Position numbers and translations under genes: made by a program
NCBI RefSeq assembly: GCF_900167475.1
Contig: NZ_LT796768.1
Span: 2,604,001-2,668,000, forward strand
Source of the DNA: Aeromicrobium choanae
Lineage (GTDB): Bacteria > Actinomycetota > Actinomycetes > Propionibacteriales > Nocardioidaceae
Reading direction: 5' to 3'
DNA length: 64,000 nt
Notes under the pieces: generated by a model
What the model was told of the DNA's origin: nothing
The model's input: the letters and a program-made list of their open reading frames with translations, nothing else
Databases searched by the model: none
Part shown: one piece after another, positions 41,542 through 52,426 of the stretch
How the letters are laid out: each line of letters begins with the position of its first letter
Position numbering within the stretch: the stretch's first letter is position 1

Positions 41542-41547
41542 TAGATT
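41542..41547 (+). promoter_or_regulatory. Putative -10 (TAGATT) of the atp operon
   Basis: TAGATT lies 9 nt before the ATG at 41557, so transcription starts at or near the start codon of the AtpZ-like gene. Confidence 0.5.
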
Positions 41548-41556
41548 CGGGGTGCA

Positions 41557-41748
41557 ATGAACGACGCACCCCCACCGCAGGATCCGTGGGTCGCCTTCGG
41601 TCGAGTGGCCGGGGGAGTGATCTTCTACGGTGGAGCAGGCTTCCTGCTCGACCGATGGTGGGACACGTCGTTCATGGTCGCCATCGGCGTGGTGGTGGGT
41701 GCCGCACTGGGCATCTACACCGTCGCGATGGCGCAACGCGAGAGCTGA
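41557..41748 (+). CDS. AtpZ/AtpI-like small membrane protein, first gene of atp operon
   Basis: 63 residues with two helices (about 14-31 and 38-57) separated by DRWWDTS. The pattern VAFGRVAGGVIFYGGAGFLLDRW is that of AtpZ-like proteins, small partners in F-ATPase assembly or ion supply. It is 63 nt before atpB and shares its promoter. Confidence 0.8.
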   Translation: MNDAPPPQDPWVAFGRVAGGVIFYGGAGFLLDRWWDTSFMVAIGVVVGAALGIYTVAMAQRES

Positions 41749-41811
41749 TCCGCGTGAACTGCCGACCGACGTCGGGGCCGACAGGGCTCGACGCCACAGA
41801 AGGGTGATCGA

Positions 41812-42627
41812 TTGTCCGCCGTGACGACCACCGTGTTGAACGCCGCCTCCGACTCCGAGGGCAGCTTCCACGCTCCCGGACCGGGCAGCTTCGAGCTTCC
41901 GCCGGTCTTCTCGATCGGCGAGTTCGGCGTGACGAAGCCGATGCTCCTGCTGATCCTCTCGGTGCCGCTGATCGTCGGGTTCTTCTGGGCCGCGTCGAAG
42001 CGCTCGGCCGTCGTGCCGGGCAAGCTGCAGTTCGTCGGCGAGTACGTCTACGGGTTCGTACGCAACGGCGTCGCTCGCGACTCGATCGGCTCGCACGACT
42101 TCCTCAAGTTCGTGCCCCTGCTCTTCACCCTGTTCACGTTCGTCCTGGTGAACAACTACTTCGCCCTCATCCCGTTCCTGCAGTTCCCGTCGTTCTCCCG
42201 GTTCGGTTTCGTCGTCCCGATCGCCCTGCTGGTGTGGGTCGTCTACAACGGCGTCGGCATCGCCAAGTTCGGCGTCGGCGGCTACCTGCGCAACGTGTGC
42301 ATCCCCAGCGGCATCACCGGTCCGATCCTGGTCCTGATCATCCCGCTGGAGTTCCTCTCCACGATCCTGGTCCGCCCGGCCACGCTGGCGCTTCGTCTCT
42401 TCGCCAACATGTTCGCCGGCCACCTGCTGCTGATCCTGTTCGCCACGGGCGCGGCCTACCTCATCCTCGACTCCGGCAACCCCTGGTACGCGCCGGTCGG
42501 CGTGCTGTCGTTCGCGATGGGCATCGCCGTGAGCTTCCTCGAGCTGCTGGTCCTGTTCCTGCAGGCCTACGTCTTCACCCTGCTGACCGCGATGTACATC
42601 GGCGGGGCGCTTGCCGAAGAGCACTGA
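41812..42627 (+). CDS. atpB: F0F1 ATP synthase subunit a
   Basis: 271 residues from a TTG at 41812 with AAGGGTG 5 nt upstream; a GTG three codons later is the alternative. Multi-helix stator subunit forming the proton half-channels. The essential Arg is in ALRLFANMFAGHLLL, and the C-terminal LELLVLFLQAYVFTLLTAMYI is conserved. Second gene of the eight-subunit operon. Confidence 0.97.
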   Translation: MSAVTTTVLNAASDSEGSFHAPGPGSFELPPVFSIGEFGVTKPMLLLILSVPLIVGFFWAASKRSAVVPGKLQFVGEYVYGFVRNGVARDSIGSHDFLKFVPLLFTLFTFVLVNNYFALIPFLQFPSFSRFGFVVPIALLVWVVYNGVGIAKFGVGGYLRNVCIPSGITGPILVLIIPLEFLSTILVRPATLALRLFANMFAGHLLLILFATGAAYLILDSGNPWYAPVGVLSFAMGIAVSFLELLVLFLQAYVFTLLTAMYIGGALAEEH

Positions 42628-42705
42628 CTCGTCGGCCACAACTCCATAACCCTCAGTTTTCGCTAACCGACGGCGCTCGTGCGTCGTCAACGAAAGGAAA
42701 AACCC

Positions 42706-42921
42706 GTGGATCTCGAAACCCTCGGCTCCCTGAACATGATCGGCTACGGCCTGGCGGCCGTGGGCCCCGGCATCGGCATCGGTCTGATCTTCGCCGCGTA
42801 CATCAACGGCGTGGCCCGCCAGCCCGAGGCCCAGAGCCGCCTCCAGTCGATCGCGATCCTCGGCTTCGCCCTGGCTGAGGCCCTGGCCATCATCGGCATC
42901 GCGCTCGCCTTCGTCCTCTGA
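42706..42921 (+). CDS. atpE: F0F1 ATP synthase subunit c
   Basis: 71 residues, GTG start with AAAGGA upstream. Two-helix hairpin; polar loop VARQPEAQ and proton-binding Glu58 in ALAEALAII. Gly-rich first helix [10 protein letters not shown]. Forms the rotor ring. Confidence 0.98.
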   Translation: MDLETLGSLNMIGYGLAAVGPGIGIGLIFAAYINGVARQPEAQSRLQSIAILGFALAEALAIIGIALAFVL

Positions 42922-42940
42922 CAACGTCAGGAACTGACTG

Positions 42941-43483
42941 ATGTACTCCACGATTCTCGCCACGGCTGCCGAAGGCGAGGAGCACAACCCGCTCATCCCG
43001 CTCCTCTCCGAGGTCGTGCTGTCGCTGGTCGTCTTCGCGATTCTGTACTTCCTCGTGAGGAAGTACGTCGTTCCCAACTTCGAGAAGGCCTATGCCGAGC
43101 GCACGGCCGCGATCGAGGGCGGGATCGAGGAGGCGCAGTCGGCGCAGAAGGAAGCCCAGGCCGCGCTCGAGCAGTACACGGCGCAGCTGGCCGACGCCCG
43201 GCACGAGGCCGCCGCCATCCGTGAGGAGGCGCGCGAGCAGGGTGCCCAGATCGTCGTAGAGATGCGCGAGCAGGCTCAGGCCGAGTCCGCGCGCATCGTC
43301 TCGGCGGCACAGGCGCAGATCGCTGCCGAGCGCCAGCAGGCGATCGCGCAGCTCAAGTCCGAGGTCGGCGGCATGGCCACCGAGCTCGCGGGCCGGATCG
43401 TCGGCGAGTCCCTCGCCGACACCGATGCGCAGCGTCGTTCCGTCCAGCGCTTCATCGACGAACTCGAGGGGTCGGCCAACTGA
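42941..43483 (+). CDS. atpF: F0F1 ATP synthase subunit b
   Basis: 180 residues. One N-terminal helix (about 24-42, LSLVVFAILYFLVRKYVV), then a long charged coiled coil that forms the peripheral stalk. Separate from delta, unlike the mycobacterial fused b-delta. The stop overlaps the atpH ATG (TGATG). Confidence 0.96.
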   Translation: MYSTILATAAEGEEHNPLIPLLSEVVLSLVVFAILYFLVRKYVVPNFEKAYAERTAAIEGGIEEAQSAQKEAQAALEQYTAQLADARHEAAAIREEAREQGAQIVVEMREQAQAESARIVSAAQAQIAAERQQAIAQLKSEVGGMATELAGRIVGESLADTDAQRRSVQRFIDELEGSAN

Positions 43484-44286
43484 TGCGTGGATCGTCTGCC
43501 AAGTCGCTCGACGACACCCTGACCGCGGTCACCGCGGTGCCGGGTGCGGCGGCGGCCCAGGTCGGCGCCGAGCTCTTCGGCATCGTCTCGGCGCTCGACA
43601 CCGCCGTGGCCGCCCGACGCGTCCTGACCGACCCTTCGACCGAGGCCGAGGGCAAGCGTCAGCTCGCTGCCGGCATCTTCGAGGGCAAGGTCGCCGCGGA
43701 CACGCTCACGGTGCTCCGCAGCGCCGTCAGCGGTCGCTGGGCCGCGGGGCGTGACCTGACCGACGGTCTCGAGATCGCCGGCGTCGCGGCCTACACCCGC
43801 GCCGCCGACGAGGCAGGCCAGGGCGACATCCTGGAGAACGAGCTGTTCGAGGCCGGACGGGTCATCCACGACTCCGACGACCTCCGACGGGTCGTCTCCG
43901 ACCGGTCCGTCCCGGCCTCGGCCCGCACCACGTTGCTCCAGGACGTGTTCCGCGGGAAGGTCTCCGACTCGACCCTGGCGCTGCTCTCGCAGGCAGCGGT
44001 GGCTCGCACCGGCTCGTTCGAGCGTGTCCTGGAGGCGTTCAGCCGCCAGGTCGCCGCACGTGAGGACCGGCTCGTCGCCGTGGCTCGCGTCGCGTACGAG
44101 CTGGACGACACCGAGCGCGAGCGCCTCACCGACGCGCTCTCGCGGCGCTACGGGCGGGCGATCCAGCTCAACACCGTGGTCGACCCGTCCGTCATCGGCG
44201 GCATTTCCGTCTCCGTGGGCGACGAGGTCGTCGACGCCACCATGTCCACCCGCCTCGAGGCCGCCCGCCGGCGCATCGCAGGCTGA
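43483..44286 (+). CDS. atpH: F0F1 ATP synthase subunit delta
   Basis: 267 residues, in the longer range seen in Streptomyces rather than about 180. Two-domain stalk protein joining b to the alpha3beta3 head; C-terminal signature INTVVDPSVIGGISVSVGDEVVDAT. Overlaps atpF by one base. Confidence 0.95.
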   Translation: MRGSSAKSLDDTLTAVTAVPGAAAAQVGAELFGIVSALDTAVAARRVLTDPSTEAEGKRQLAAGIFEGKVAADTLTVLRSAVSGRWAAGRDLTDGLEIAGVAAYTRAADEAGQGDILENELFEAGRVIHDSDDLRRVVSDRSVPASARTTLLQDVFRGKVSDSTLALLSQAAVARTGSFERVLEAFSRQVAAREDRLVAVARVAYELDDTERERLTDALSRRYGRAIQLNTVVDPSVIGGISVSVGDEVVDATMSTRLEAARRRIAG

Positions 44287-44325
44287 CCAGAACGCACCGT
44301 TCGCACAAGAAGGCAGGCACACAGC

Positions 44326-45969
44326 ATGACTGAACTCTCGATTCGTCCGGAGGAGATCCGCGACGCGTTGCAGAAGTTCGTGTCGGACTACACCCCGACG
44401 CAGGGCGAGGCCGAAGAGGTCGGCATCGTCGCGTCGGCGGCCGACGGCATCGCGCAGGTCGAGGGTCTTCCCTCAGCGATGGCCAACGAACTGCTCGAGT
44501 TCGAGGACGGCACCCTCGGTCTGGCGCTGAACCTCGACGTCCGCCAGATCGGCGTGGTCATCCTCGGTGACTTCGCCGGCATCGAAGAGGGCCAGAAGGT
44601 CAAGCGCACGGGCGAGGTTCTCTCGGTCCCCGTGGGCGAGGGCTACCTCGGGCGCGTCGTCGACCCGCTCGGCAACCCGATCGACGGCCTCGGCGAGATC
44701 ACCGGCATCGAGGAGCGTCGCGCCCTGGAGCTGCAGGCGCCGAACGTGATGCAGCGCAAGAGCGTGCACGAGCCCCTGATGACCGGTCTGAAGGCGATCG
44801 ACTCGCTGACCCCGGTCGGCCGTGGCCAGCGCCAGCTGATCATCGGTGACCGCCAGACCGGCAAGACCGCCATCGCGATCGACACGATCATCAACCAGAA
44901 GGAATTCTGGGAGTCGGGCGATCCGAGCAAGCAGGTCCGCTGCATCTACGTCGGCATCGGCCAGAAGGGCTCGACCATCGCCAGCGTGCGCGGCGCCCTC
45001 GAGGCGGCCGGCGCGCTGGAGTACACGACGATCGTCGCGTCCCCCGCGTCGGACTCGGCGGGCTTCAAGTACCTCGCCCCGTACACCGGCTCGGCCATCG
45101 GCCAGCACTGGATGTACCAGAGCAAGCACGTCCTGATCATCTTCGACGACCTGTCGAAGCAGGCCGAGGCCTACCGCGCCGTGTCGCTGCTGCTGCGTCG
45201 CCCGCCGGGCCGCGAGGCCTACCCCGGCGACGTGTTCTACCTGCACTCGCGGCTGCTCGAGCGTTGCGCCAAGCTCAGTGACGACCTGGGCGCGGGCTCG
45301 ATGACCGGCCTGCCGATCATCGAGACCAAGGCCAACGACGTGTCGGCGTACATCCCGACCAACGTCATCTCGATCACCGACGGCCAGATCTTCCTGCAGT
45401 CGGACCTGTTCAACGCCAACCAGCGTCCCGCGGTCGACGTCGGCATCTCGGTGTCGCGCGTCGGTGGCTCGGCGATGACCAAGGCGATGAAGGCCGTCAC
45501 CGGCTCGCTCAAGGTCGAGCTCGCCCAGTACCGCGCCATGGAGGCGTTCGCGATGTTCGCGTCCGACCTCGATGCCGCGTCCAAGGCCCAGCTCGCCCGC
45601 GGCCAGCGCCTCATGGAGCTGTTCAAGCAGGCGCAGTACGACCCGTTCTCGATGGAGAAGCAGGTCGTCTCCCTCTGGGCCGCCACCACGGGCAAGCTTG
45701 ACGCCGTGCCGGTCGCGGACGTCCACCGCTTCGAGACCGAGTTCCAGGACTTCGTCAAGCGCTCGCACCCCGGTGTGCTCGACGCGATCCGCGAGAGCGG
45801 CAAGTTCGAGGACTCCAGCGCCCAGGCTCTCGACGAGGCCTACGACTCGTTCCTCGACCAGTTCGAGACCGGTGACGGTGAGTCGATCAAGGCCGGGCAC
45901 GAAGAGTTCGACGCCCTCGCCGACGAGGACGTCGAGCAGGAGCAGATCGTCCGACAGAAGCGAGGCTGA
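44326..45969 (+). CDS. atpA: F0F1 ATP synthase subunit alpha
   Basis: 547 residues. P loop [11 protein letters not shown], signature [25 protein letters not shown]-type strand [13 protein letters not shown]. Non-catalytic nucleotide-binding subunit. The short acidic C-terminal extension ([19 protein letters not shown]) is typical of Actinobacteria. Confidence 0.98.
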   Translation: MTELSIRPEEIRDALQKFVSDYTPTQGEAEEVGIVASAADGIAQVEGLPSAMANELLEFEDGTLGLALNLDVRQIGVVILGDFAGIEEGQKVKRTGEVLSVPVGEGYLGRVVDPLGNPIDGLGEITGIEERRALELQAPNVMQRKSVHEPLMTGLKAIDSLTPVGRGQRQLIIGDRQTGKTAIAIDTIINQKEFWESGDPSKQVRCIYVGIGQKGSTIASVRGALEAAGALEYTTIVASPASDSAGFKYLAPYTGSAIGQHWMYQSKHVLIIFDDLSKQAEAYRAVSLLLRRPPGREAYPGDVFYLHSRLLERCAKLSDDLGAGSMTGLPIIETKANDVSAYIPTNVISITDGQIFLQSDLFNANQRPAVDVGISVSRVGGSAMTKAMKAVTGSLKVELAQYRAMEAFAMFASDLDAASKAQLARGQRLMELFKQAQYDPFSMEKQVVSLWAATTGKLDAVPVADVHRFETEFQDFVKRSHPGVLDAIRESGKFEDSSAQALDEAYDSFLDQFETGDGESIKAGHEEFDALADEDVEQEQIVRQKRG

Positions 45970-45971
45970 CG

Positions 45972-48366
<2,395 letters not shown>

Positions 48367-48376
48367 GGTCGCTGAC

Positions 48377-48748
48377 ATGACACTGCAGATCGAGCTCGTC
48401 GCCGCCGACCGCGTCGTGTGGTCGGGTGAGGCCCGTGAGGTCATCGCCCGCACCGCCGAGGGCGACATCGGCGTGCTCACCGGCCATGCGCCGCTGCTCT
48501 CGCTGCTGGTGCCCGGCGTCGTCGAGATCTTCCCCGTCGAGGGCGACACCGTGCGTGCCGCCGTCGCCGAGGGGTTCATCTCGGTGGCCGCCGACCGCGT
48601 GTCGATCCTGTCCGAGGACACGTTCCTCGCCGACGAGGTCGACGAGTCGGCCACCACTGCCGAGCTGGAGAAGGCCCGGTCGTCCGAGGACGACCTGGCC
48701 GTCCGCCGTGCCGAGGCGAAGCTCCGCCTCATCGGCAAGGCGTCCTGA
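48377..48748 (+). CDS. atpC: F0F1 ATP synthase subunit epsilon
   Basis: 123 residues. N-terminal beta sandwich (LVAADRVVWSGEAREV, EGDIGVLTGHAPLLSLL) and a C-terminal helical hairpin (TTAELEKARSS...RRAEAKLRL) that regulates ATP hydrolysis. Ends the operon core. Confidence 0.96.
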   Translation: MTLQIELVAADRVVWSGEAREVIARTAEGDIGVLTGHAPLLSLLVPGVVEIFPVEGDTVRAAVAEGFISVAADRVSILSEDTFLADEVDESATTAELEKARSSEDDLAVRRAEAKLRLIGKAS

Positions 48749-48771
48749 TGGTGATCGCGAGGCAGTGATCG

Positions 48772-49218
48772 ATGCCGCTCTGGTTGTGGCTGGTCGACTC
48801 CCTCGCGATCATCGTCGTGCTGGGCCTGCTGTTCCTCGGCGGGCTCGTCGCACGACGGCGGTGGATCGCCCGCAAGGGCGTGACCTTCGAACTGAGCGTG
48901 AATCGTGGCGCCGAGCACACAGCCTCCGGCTGGGTGCTCGGCGTCGCGGTCTATCGCGACGACGCGATCGACTGGTACCGCACCTTCTCGTTCTCGGCGC
49001 GCCCGCGTCACCGGTTCGTCCGTGGGGGAGTGCTCATCGAGGGCCGACGGCAGCCCGAGGGCGCCGAGGCCTACGCGCTCCATGACGGGCACATCGTGGT
49101 GCGCACCGAGAACGCCGAGGGGATCGAGCAGTTCGCGCTGAGCCCCAACTCGCTCACCGGACTGCTCTCGTGGCTCGAGTCGTCACCACCCGGTCACGGC
49201 GTGAACAACGTCCTGTGA
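48772..49218 (+). CDS. DUF2550 family membrane-anchored protein
   Basis: 148 residues: one N-terminal helix (about 5-25) and a soluble domain with ASGWVLGVAVYRDDAIDWYR. Invariably after atpC in Actinobacteria (Mtb Rv1312). Function unknown; possible link to the ATP synthase or cell envelope is only by context. 23 nt after atpC, so probably in the same operon. Confidence 0.9.
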   Translation: MPLWLWLVDSLAIIVVLGLLFLGGLVARRRWIARKGVTFELSVNRGAEHTASGWVLGVAVYRDDAIDWYRTFSFSARPRHRFVRGGVLIEGRRQPEGAEAYALHDGHIVVRTENAEGIEQFALSPNSLTGLLSWLESSPPGHGVNNVL

Positions 49219-49251
49219 CCTGAATTGCAGCGGCGGACCTTTCCGTTTCGG

Positions 49252-49280
49252 TTGCCGTGAGCCCGTTCACCCTTCACACT
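49252..49280 (+). promoter_or_regulatory. Promoter of the small secreted peptide (TTGCCG-N17-CACACT)
   Basis: -35 TTGCCG at 49252-49257, a 17-nt spacer and CACACT at 49275-49280, then exactly 6 nt to the ATG at 49287, the same geometry as other leaderless starts here. Confidence 0.5.
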
Positions 49281-49286
49281 GATCAC

Positions 49287-49412
49287 ATGAAGAAGCTCAT
49301 TGCTGCAGTCCTCCTCGCCCTCGCTGTCGCCGCCGGTACGGTCGCGTCGCCCGCCCAGGCGGACGACACCTCCAGCATCAAGATCCGGGTTCAGGCGATC
49401 GACTGGATGTGA
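49287..49412 (+). CDS. Tiny secreted peptide precursor (41 residues)
   Basis: Begins MKKLIAAVLLALAVAAG: a two-Lys start, a hydrophobic core and the cleavage motif SPAQA after residue 25, i.e. a clear Sec signal peptide. The predicted mature peptide is only 16 residues, DDTSSIKIRVQAIDWM. The gene has its own promoter with leaderless geometry and lies alone between DUF2550 and the cobalamin adenosyltransferase gene. No family was recognised. A secreted signal, a processed bacteriocin-like peptide or a vestigial gene are all possible. Confidence 0.6.
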   Translation: MKKLIAAVLLALAVAAGTVASPAQADDTSSIKIRVQAIDWM

Positions 49413-49431
49413 GCCTCTGAGGCCACACCTC

Positions 49432-49437
49432 TAGGGT
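49432..49437 (+). promoter_or_regulatory. -10 TAGGGT, leaderless start of adenosyltransferase gene
   Basis: TAGGGT ends 6 nt before the ATG at 49444. Confidence 0.55.
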
Positions 49438-49443
49438 GAACCC

Positions 49444-50025
49444 ATGGTTCACCTCACGAAGATCTACACCCGAACAGGTGACGACGGCACCACCAACCTC
49501 GTCGACTTCAGCCGCACGTCGAAGAACGACGTGCGGCTGATCGTCTATGCCGAGGTCGACGAGGCGAACAGCCAGATCGGTGTCGCGCTGGCCACGGGTG
49601 GGCTCGATGCCGACGTCACGGCGGTGCTGACCCACATCCAGAACGACCTGTTCGACCTGGGCTCCGACGTCGGCAACCCGATCGTCGCCGAGCCCAAGTA
49701 CGTCCCGCTGCGGGTCGAGCCCGACTACGTCGAGCGCCTCGAGCAGTGGTGCGACCGCTTCAACGAGGTCACCCCGAAGCTCGACTCGTTCATCCTCCCC
49801 GGTGGCACTCTCGCCGCCGCCCACCTGCACGTGGCCCGTACGGTCACGCGTCGCGCCGAGCGGGCCGCCTGGCGCGCGATCGAGGAGCACGGCGACACGG
49901 TCAACGTGCTCGTGGCGAAGTACCTCAACCGGCTGAGCGACCTGCTGTTCATCCTCGGCCGCTACGCGAACCGCGAGCGCGGCGACGTGCTCTGGGTCCC
50001 CGGCGGCGATCGCTCCGGCGCCTGA
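49444..50025 (+). CDS. Cob(I)alamin adenosyltransferase, PduO type
   Basis: 193 residues. Makes adenosylcobalamin from ATP and cob(I)alamin. PduO signatures: TRTGDDGTTNLVDFSR (ATP loop), YAEVDEANSQIGVAL, FILPGGTLAAAHLHVARTVTRRAERA and LNRLSDLLFILGRYAN. Directly upstream of the B12-dependent acyl-CoA mutase, which needs its product. The Mycobacterium counterpart lies at the same place (Rv1314c). Confidence 0.94.
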   Translation: MVHLTKIYTRTGDDGTTNLVDFSRTSKNDVRLIVYAEVDEANSQIGVALATGGLDADVTAVLTHIQNDLFDLGSDVGNPIVAEPKYVPLRVEPDYVERLEQWCDRFNEVTPKLDSFILPGGTLAAAHLHVARTVTRRAERAAWRAIEEHGDTVNVLVAKYLNRLSDLLFILGRYANRERGDVLWVPGGDRSGA

Positions 50026-50082
50026 GCCACGACCGGGCGCGAGCGCGGGGTGGACCGTCGTTCGCGCGTCCGGGACCAGCGG

Positions 50083-50088
50083 TACCCT
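50083..50088 (+). promoter_or_regulatory. -10 TACCCT, leaderless start of the mutase gene
   Basis: TACCCT ends 6 nt before the ATG at 50095 and decides this start over the upstream in-frame ATG. Confidence 0.55.
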
Positions 50089-50094
50089 TGCCGC

Positions 50095-52080
50095 ATGTCA
50101 GTGCAGCCTGATCGCCCGTGGGTGATGCGAACCTACGCCGGCCACAGCTCCGCAGCCGAGTCCAACGCGCTCTACCGTCGCAACCTGGCGAAGGGCCAGA
50201 CCGGACTCTCGGTCGCCTTCGACCTGCCGACGCAGACCGGGTACGACCCCGACCACGTCCTGTCGCGTGGTGAGGTGGGCAAGGTCGGCGTGCCGATCCC
50301 GCACCTGGGTGCGATGCGTCGTCTCTTCGAGGACATCCCGCTCTCGGAGATGAACACGTCGATGACCATCAACGCCACGGCGATGTGGCTGCTGGCGATG
50401 TACCAGGTCGCCGCGGAGGAGCAGGGCGTCGACGCGTCGGCGCTGGCCGGCACGACGCAGAACGACATCATCAAGGAGTACCTGTCGCGGGGCACCTACG
50501 TGTTCCCGCCCGAGGCGTCGCTGCGCCTGACGACCGACATGATCGCGTACACGGTCGCGAACATCCCGAAGTGGAACCCGCTCAACATCTGCAGCTACCA
50601 CCTGCAGGAGGCCGGGGCCACTCCCGTGCAGGAGCTGGCCTTCGCGATGAGCACGGCGATCGCCGTCCTGGATGCCGTCAAGGACTCCGGCCAGGTGCCC
50701 GACGACCAGTTCGAGCAGGTCGTGGGTCGTATCTCCTTCTTCGTGAACGCCGGCGTGCGCTTCGTCGAGGAGATGTGCAAGATGCGCGCGTTCGGCCAGC
50801 TGTGGGAGGAGATCACCCGCGACCGCTACGGCGTCACCGACCCGAAGATGCGTCGCTTCCGCTACGGCGTGCAGGTCAACTCCCTCGGCCTGACCGAGGC
50901 GCAGCCCGAGAACAACGTCCAGCGCATCGTGCTGGAGATGCTGGGCGTCACGCTCAGCAAGAACGCCCGCGCGCGGGCCGTGCAGCTGCCGGCGTGGAAC
51001 GAGGCCCTGGGCCTGCCGCGGCCGTGGGACCAGCAGTGGTCGCTGCGCCTGCAGCAGGTGCTGGCCTACGAGTCCGACCTGCTCGAGTACGGCGACATCT
51101 TCGACGGCTCGCACGTCGTCGAGACCAAGGTCGCCGAGCTCGTCGAGGGTGCGAAGGCCGAGATGGACCGCGTCCAGGCGATGGGCGGCGCCGTCGCCGC
51201 CGTCGTCTCGGGCTACATGAAGCAGGAGCTGGTCACCTCGCACGCCGAGCGGCGCGCGCGGATCGAGTCCGGCGAGATGAAGGTCGTGGGCCTCAACAGC
51301 TTCATCGAGACCGAGCCGTCGCCGCTGACGGCCGACCTCGACGCCGCGATCATGGTGGCCGATCCGAAGGCCGAGGCCAACGCGATCACCGACGTCCAGC
51401 AGTGGCGCAGTCAGCGCGACCAGGCCGCCGTCGACGCGGCCCTGGAGGTCGTGCAGCAGCAGGCCAAGACCGACGAGAACCTCATGGCCGCCACGCTCGA
51501 CGCCGTGCGCGCCGGCGCCACCGTGGGCGAGTGGTCCGCGGCGCTGCGCGAGGTCTTCGGCGAGTACCGGGCGCCCACGGGCGTGGCAGGAGTGAGTGGC
51601 GTGGCCGAGGCCGGATCCGAACTGACCGCCGTGCGCGAGAAGGTGCGCCAGACCGGCGAGGAGCTGGGCGGCCGCCTGCGCTTCCTCGTCGGCAAGCCGG
51701 GCCTCGACGGGCACTCCAACGGTGCCGAGCAGGTGGCCGTGCGAGCGCGCGACGCCGGCTTCGAGGTGATCTACCAGGGCATCCGACTGACGCCCGAGCA
51801 GATCGTCGCCGCCGCCGTCGCCGAGGACGTCCACGTCGTCGGCCTGTCGATCCTGTCCGGCTCGCACATGGAGCTCGTGCCCGACGTCCAGAAGGGCCTC
51901 GCCGACGCCGGCCTGACGAACGTGCCGATCATCGTCGGCGGGATCATCCCCGACTCGGACGGCCGCAAGCTCGAGGCCGCGGGCATCGCGGCGGTCTTCA
52001 CGCCGAAGGACTTCGGCATGACCGACATCATGTCGCGCGTGGTCGACGAGATCCGCAAGGCCAACGACCTGCCGGTCTGA
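50095..52080 (+). CDS. meaA: B12-dependent ethylmalonyl-CoA mutase (MeaA/Ecm)
   Basis: 661 residues. N-terminal (beta/alpha)8 acyl-CoA mutase barrel (about 1-510): MRTYAGHSSAAESNALYR, TGLSVAFDLPTQTGYDPDH, NTSMTINATAMWLLAMY; C-terminal cobalamin domain (about 525-655) with the DxHxxG motif D538-GHSNG whose His540 ligates cobalt, then LVGLSILSGSH-type loop (VVGLSILSGSHMELV). The single-subunit size and ASAMW/NATAMW barrel motif suit MeaA (ethylmalonyl-CoA mutase) better than the two-subunit methylmalonyl-CoA mutase. With ccr, mce and meaB in the window it fits the ethylmalonyl-CoA pathway. A terminator follows. Confidence 0.9.
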   Translation: MSVQPDRPWVMRTYAGHSSAAESNALYRRNLAKGQTGLSVAFDLPTQTGYDPDHVLSRGEVGKVGVPIPHLGAMRRLFEDIPLSEMNTSMTINATAMWLLAMYQVAAEEQGVDASALAGTTQNDIIKEYLSRGTYVFPPEASLRLTTDMIAYTVANIPKWNPLNICSYHLQEAGATPVQELAFAMSTAIAVLDAVKDSGQVPDDQFEQVVGRISFFVNAGVRFVEEMCKMRAFGQLWEEITRDRYGVTDPKMRRFRYGVQVNSLGLTEAQPENNVQRIVLEMLGVTLSKNARARAVQLPAWNEALGLPRPWDQQWSLRLQQVLAYESDLLEYGDIFDGSHVVETKVAELVEGAKAEMDRVQAMGGAVAAVVSGYMKQELVTSHAERRARIESGEMKVVGLNSFIETEPSPLTADLDAAIMVADPKAEANAITDVQQWRSQRDQAAVDAALEVVQQQAKTDENLMAATLDAVRAGATVGEWSAALREVFGEYRAPTGVAGVSGVAEAGSELTAVREKVRQTGEELGGRLRFLVGKPGLDGHSNGAEQVAVRARDAGFEVIYQGIRLTPEQIVAAAVAEDVHVVGLSILSGSHMELVPDVQKGLADAGLTNVPIIVGGIIPDSDGRKLEAAGIAAVFTPKDFGMTDIMSRVVDEIRKANDLPV

Positions 52081-52081
52081 T

Positions 52082-52120
52082 CACGAAGGAAGGCGCGCGA
52101 AGGCTCGCCTGTCCTTCGTG
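52082..52120 (+). terminator. Terminator after the mutase gene
   Basis: Nested stem CACGAAGGA / TCCTTCGTG and AGGCG / CGCCT, starting 2 nt after the stop codon. Confidence 0.8.
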
Positions 52121-52173
52121 GCGACGGCGGGTCCGGACCAATAGGCTCGGCGTGATCGCGGCAGTCGAAGTGA

Positions 52174-52383
52174 TCAGGCGGCCAGAGGCTTGGTCTTGGT
52201 CTTGGAGGGCTTCGAGGACTTCTTCTTGTCCTTGTCCTTCTTCTTGACCTTGACCAGCTTGCGCTTCTTGACGGTGTAGCCGTCGGGGAGGGTGCCTTCG
52301 GCCATCATGCGGATCGGGCAGCGCTTGCAGCGCGGCTTGCTCACGCAGCACTTCTTCTTCGGCGGCTTCGGCACACCCACCAC
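52174..52383 (-). CDS. Small Cys/Lys-rich protein divergent from ferritin
   Basis: 69 residues from the GTG at 52383 (in-frame GTGs at 52380 and 52374 are alternatives; 52374 lies 7 nt after TACCGT). The first 25 residues carry CCVSKPRCKRCP, four Cys in a tight metal-binding pattern, and the tail is extremely Lys-rich (KKRKLVKVKKKDKDKKKSS). Possibly a metal-binding or nucleic-acid-binding protein. It is divergent from ferritin across an iron-box-like site that covers its -35 region, so iron regulation is plausible. Not recognised as a named family. Confidence 0.72.
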   Translation of the reverse strand: MVGVPKPPKKKCCVSKPRCKRCPIRMMAEGTLPDGYTVKKRKLVKVKKKDKDKKKSSKPSKTKTKPLAA

Positions 52384-52393
52384 GGTACAGCGC

Positions 52394-52412
52394 GAAGGTT
52401 AGGCTGACCTAG
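52394..52412. promoter_or_regulatory. DtxR/IdeR-type iron box
   Basis: 15 of 19 positions match the IdeR consensus TTAGGTTAGGCTAACCTAA, with the core AGGTTAGGCTgACCTA intact. It sits between the divergent ferritin and Cys/Lys-rich genes, 15 nt before the ferritin ATG, and includes a TAGGCT that could be the ferritin -10. Confidence 0.75.
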
Positions 52413-52426
52413 CCAGAGGAGGAAAC

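Noticed and set aside
49413-50094. Cobalamin riboswitch before the adenosyltransferase or mutase gene
   Set aside because: Both genes have a -10 hexamer 6 nt before the start codon and there is no room for, or sign of, a B12 box.
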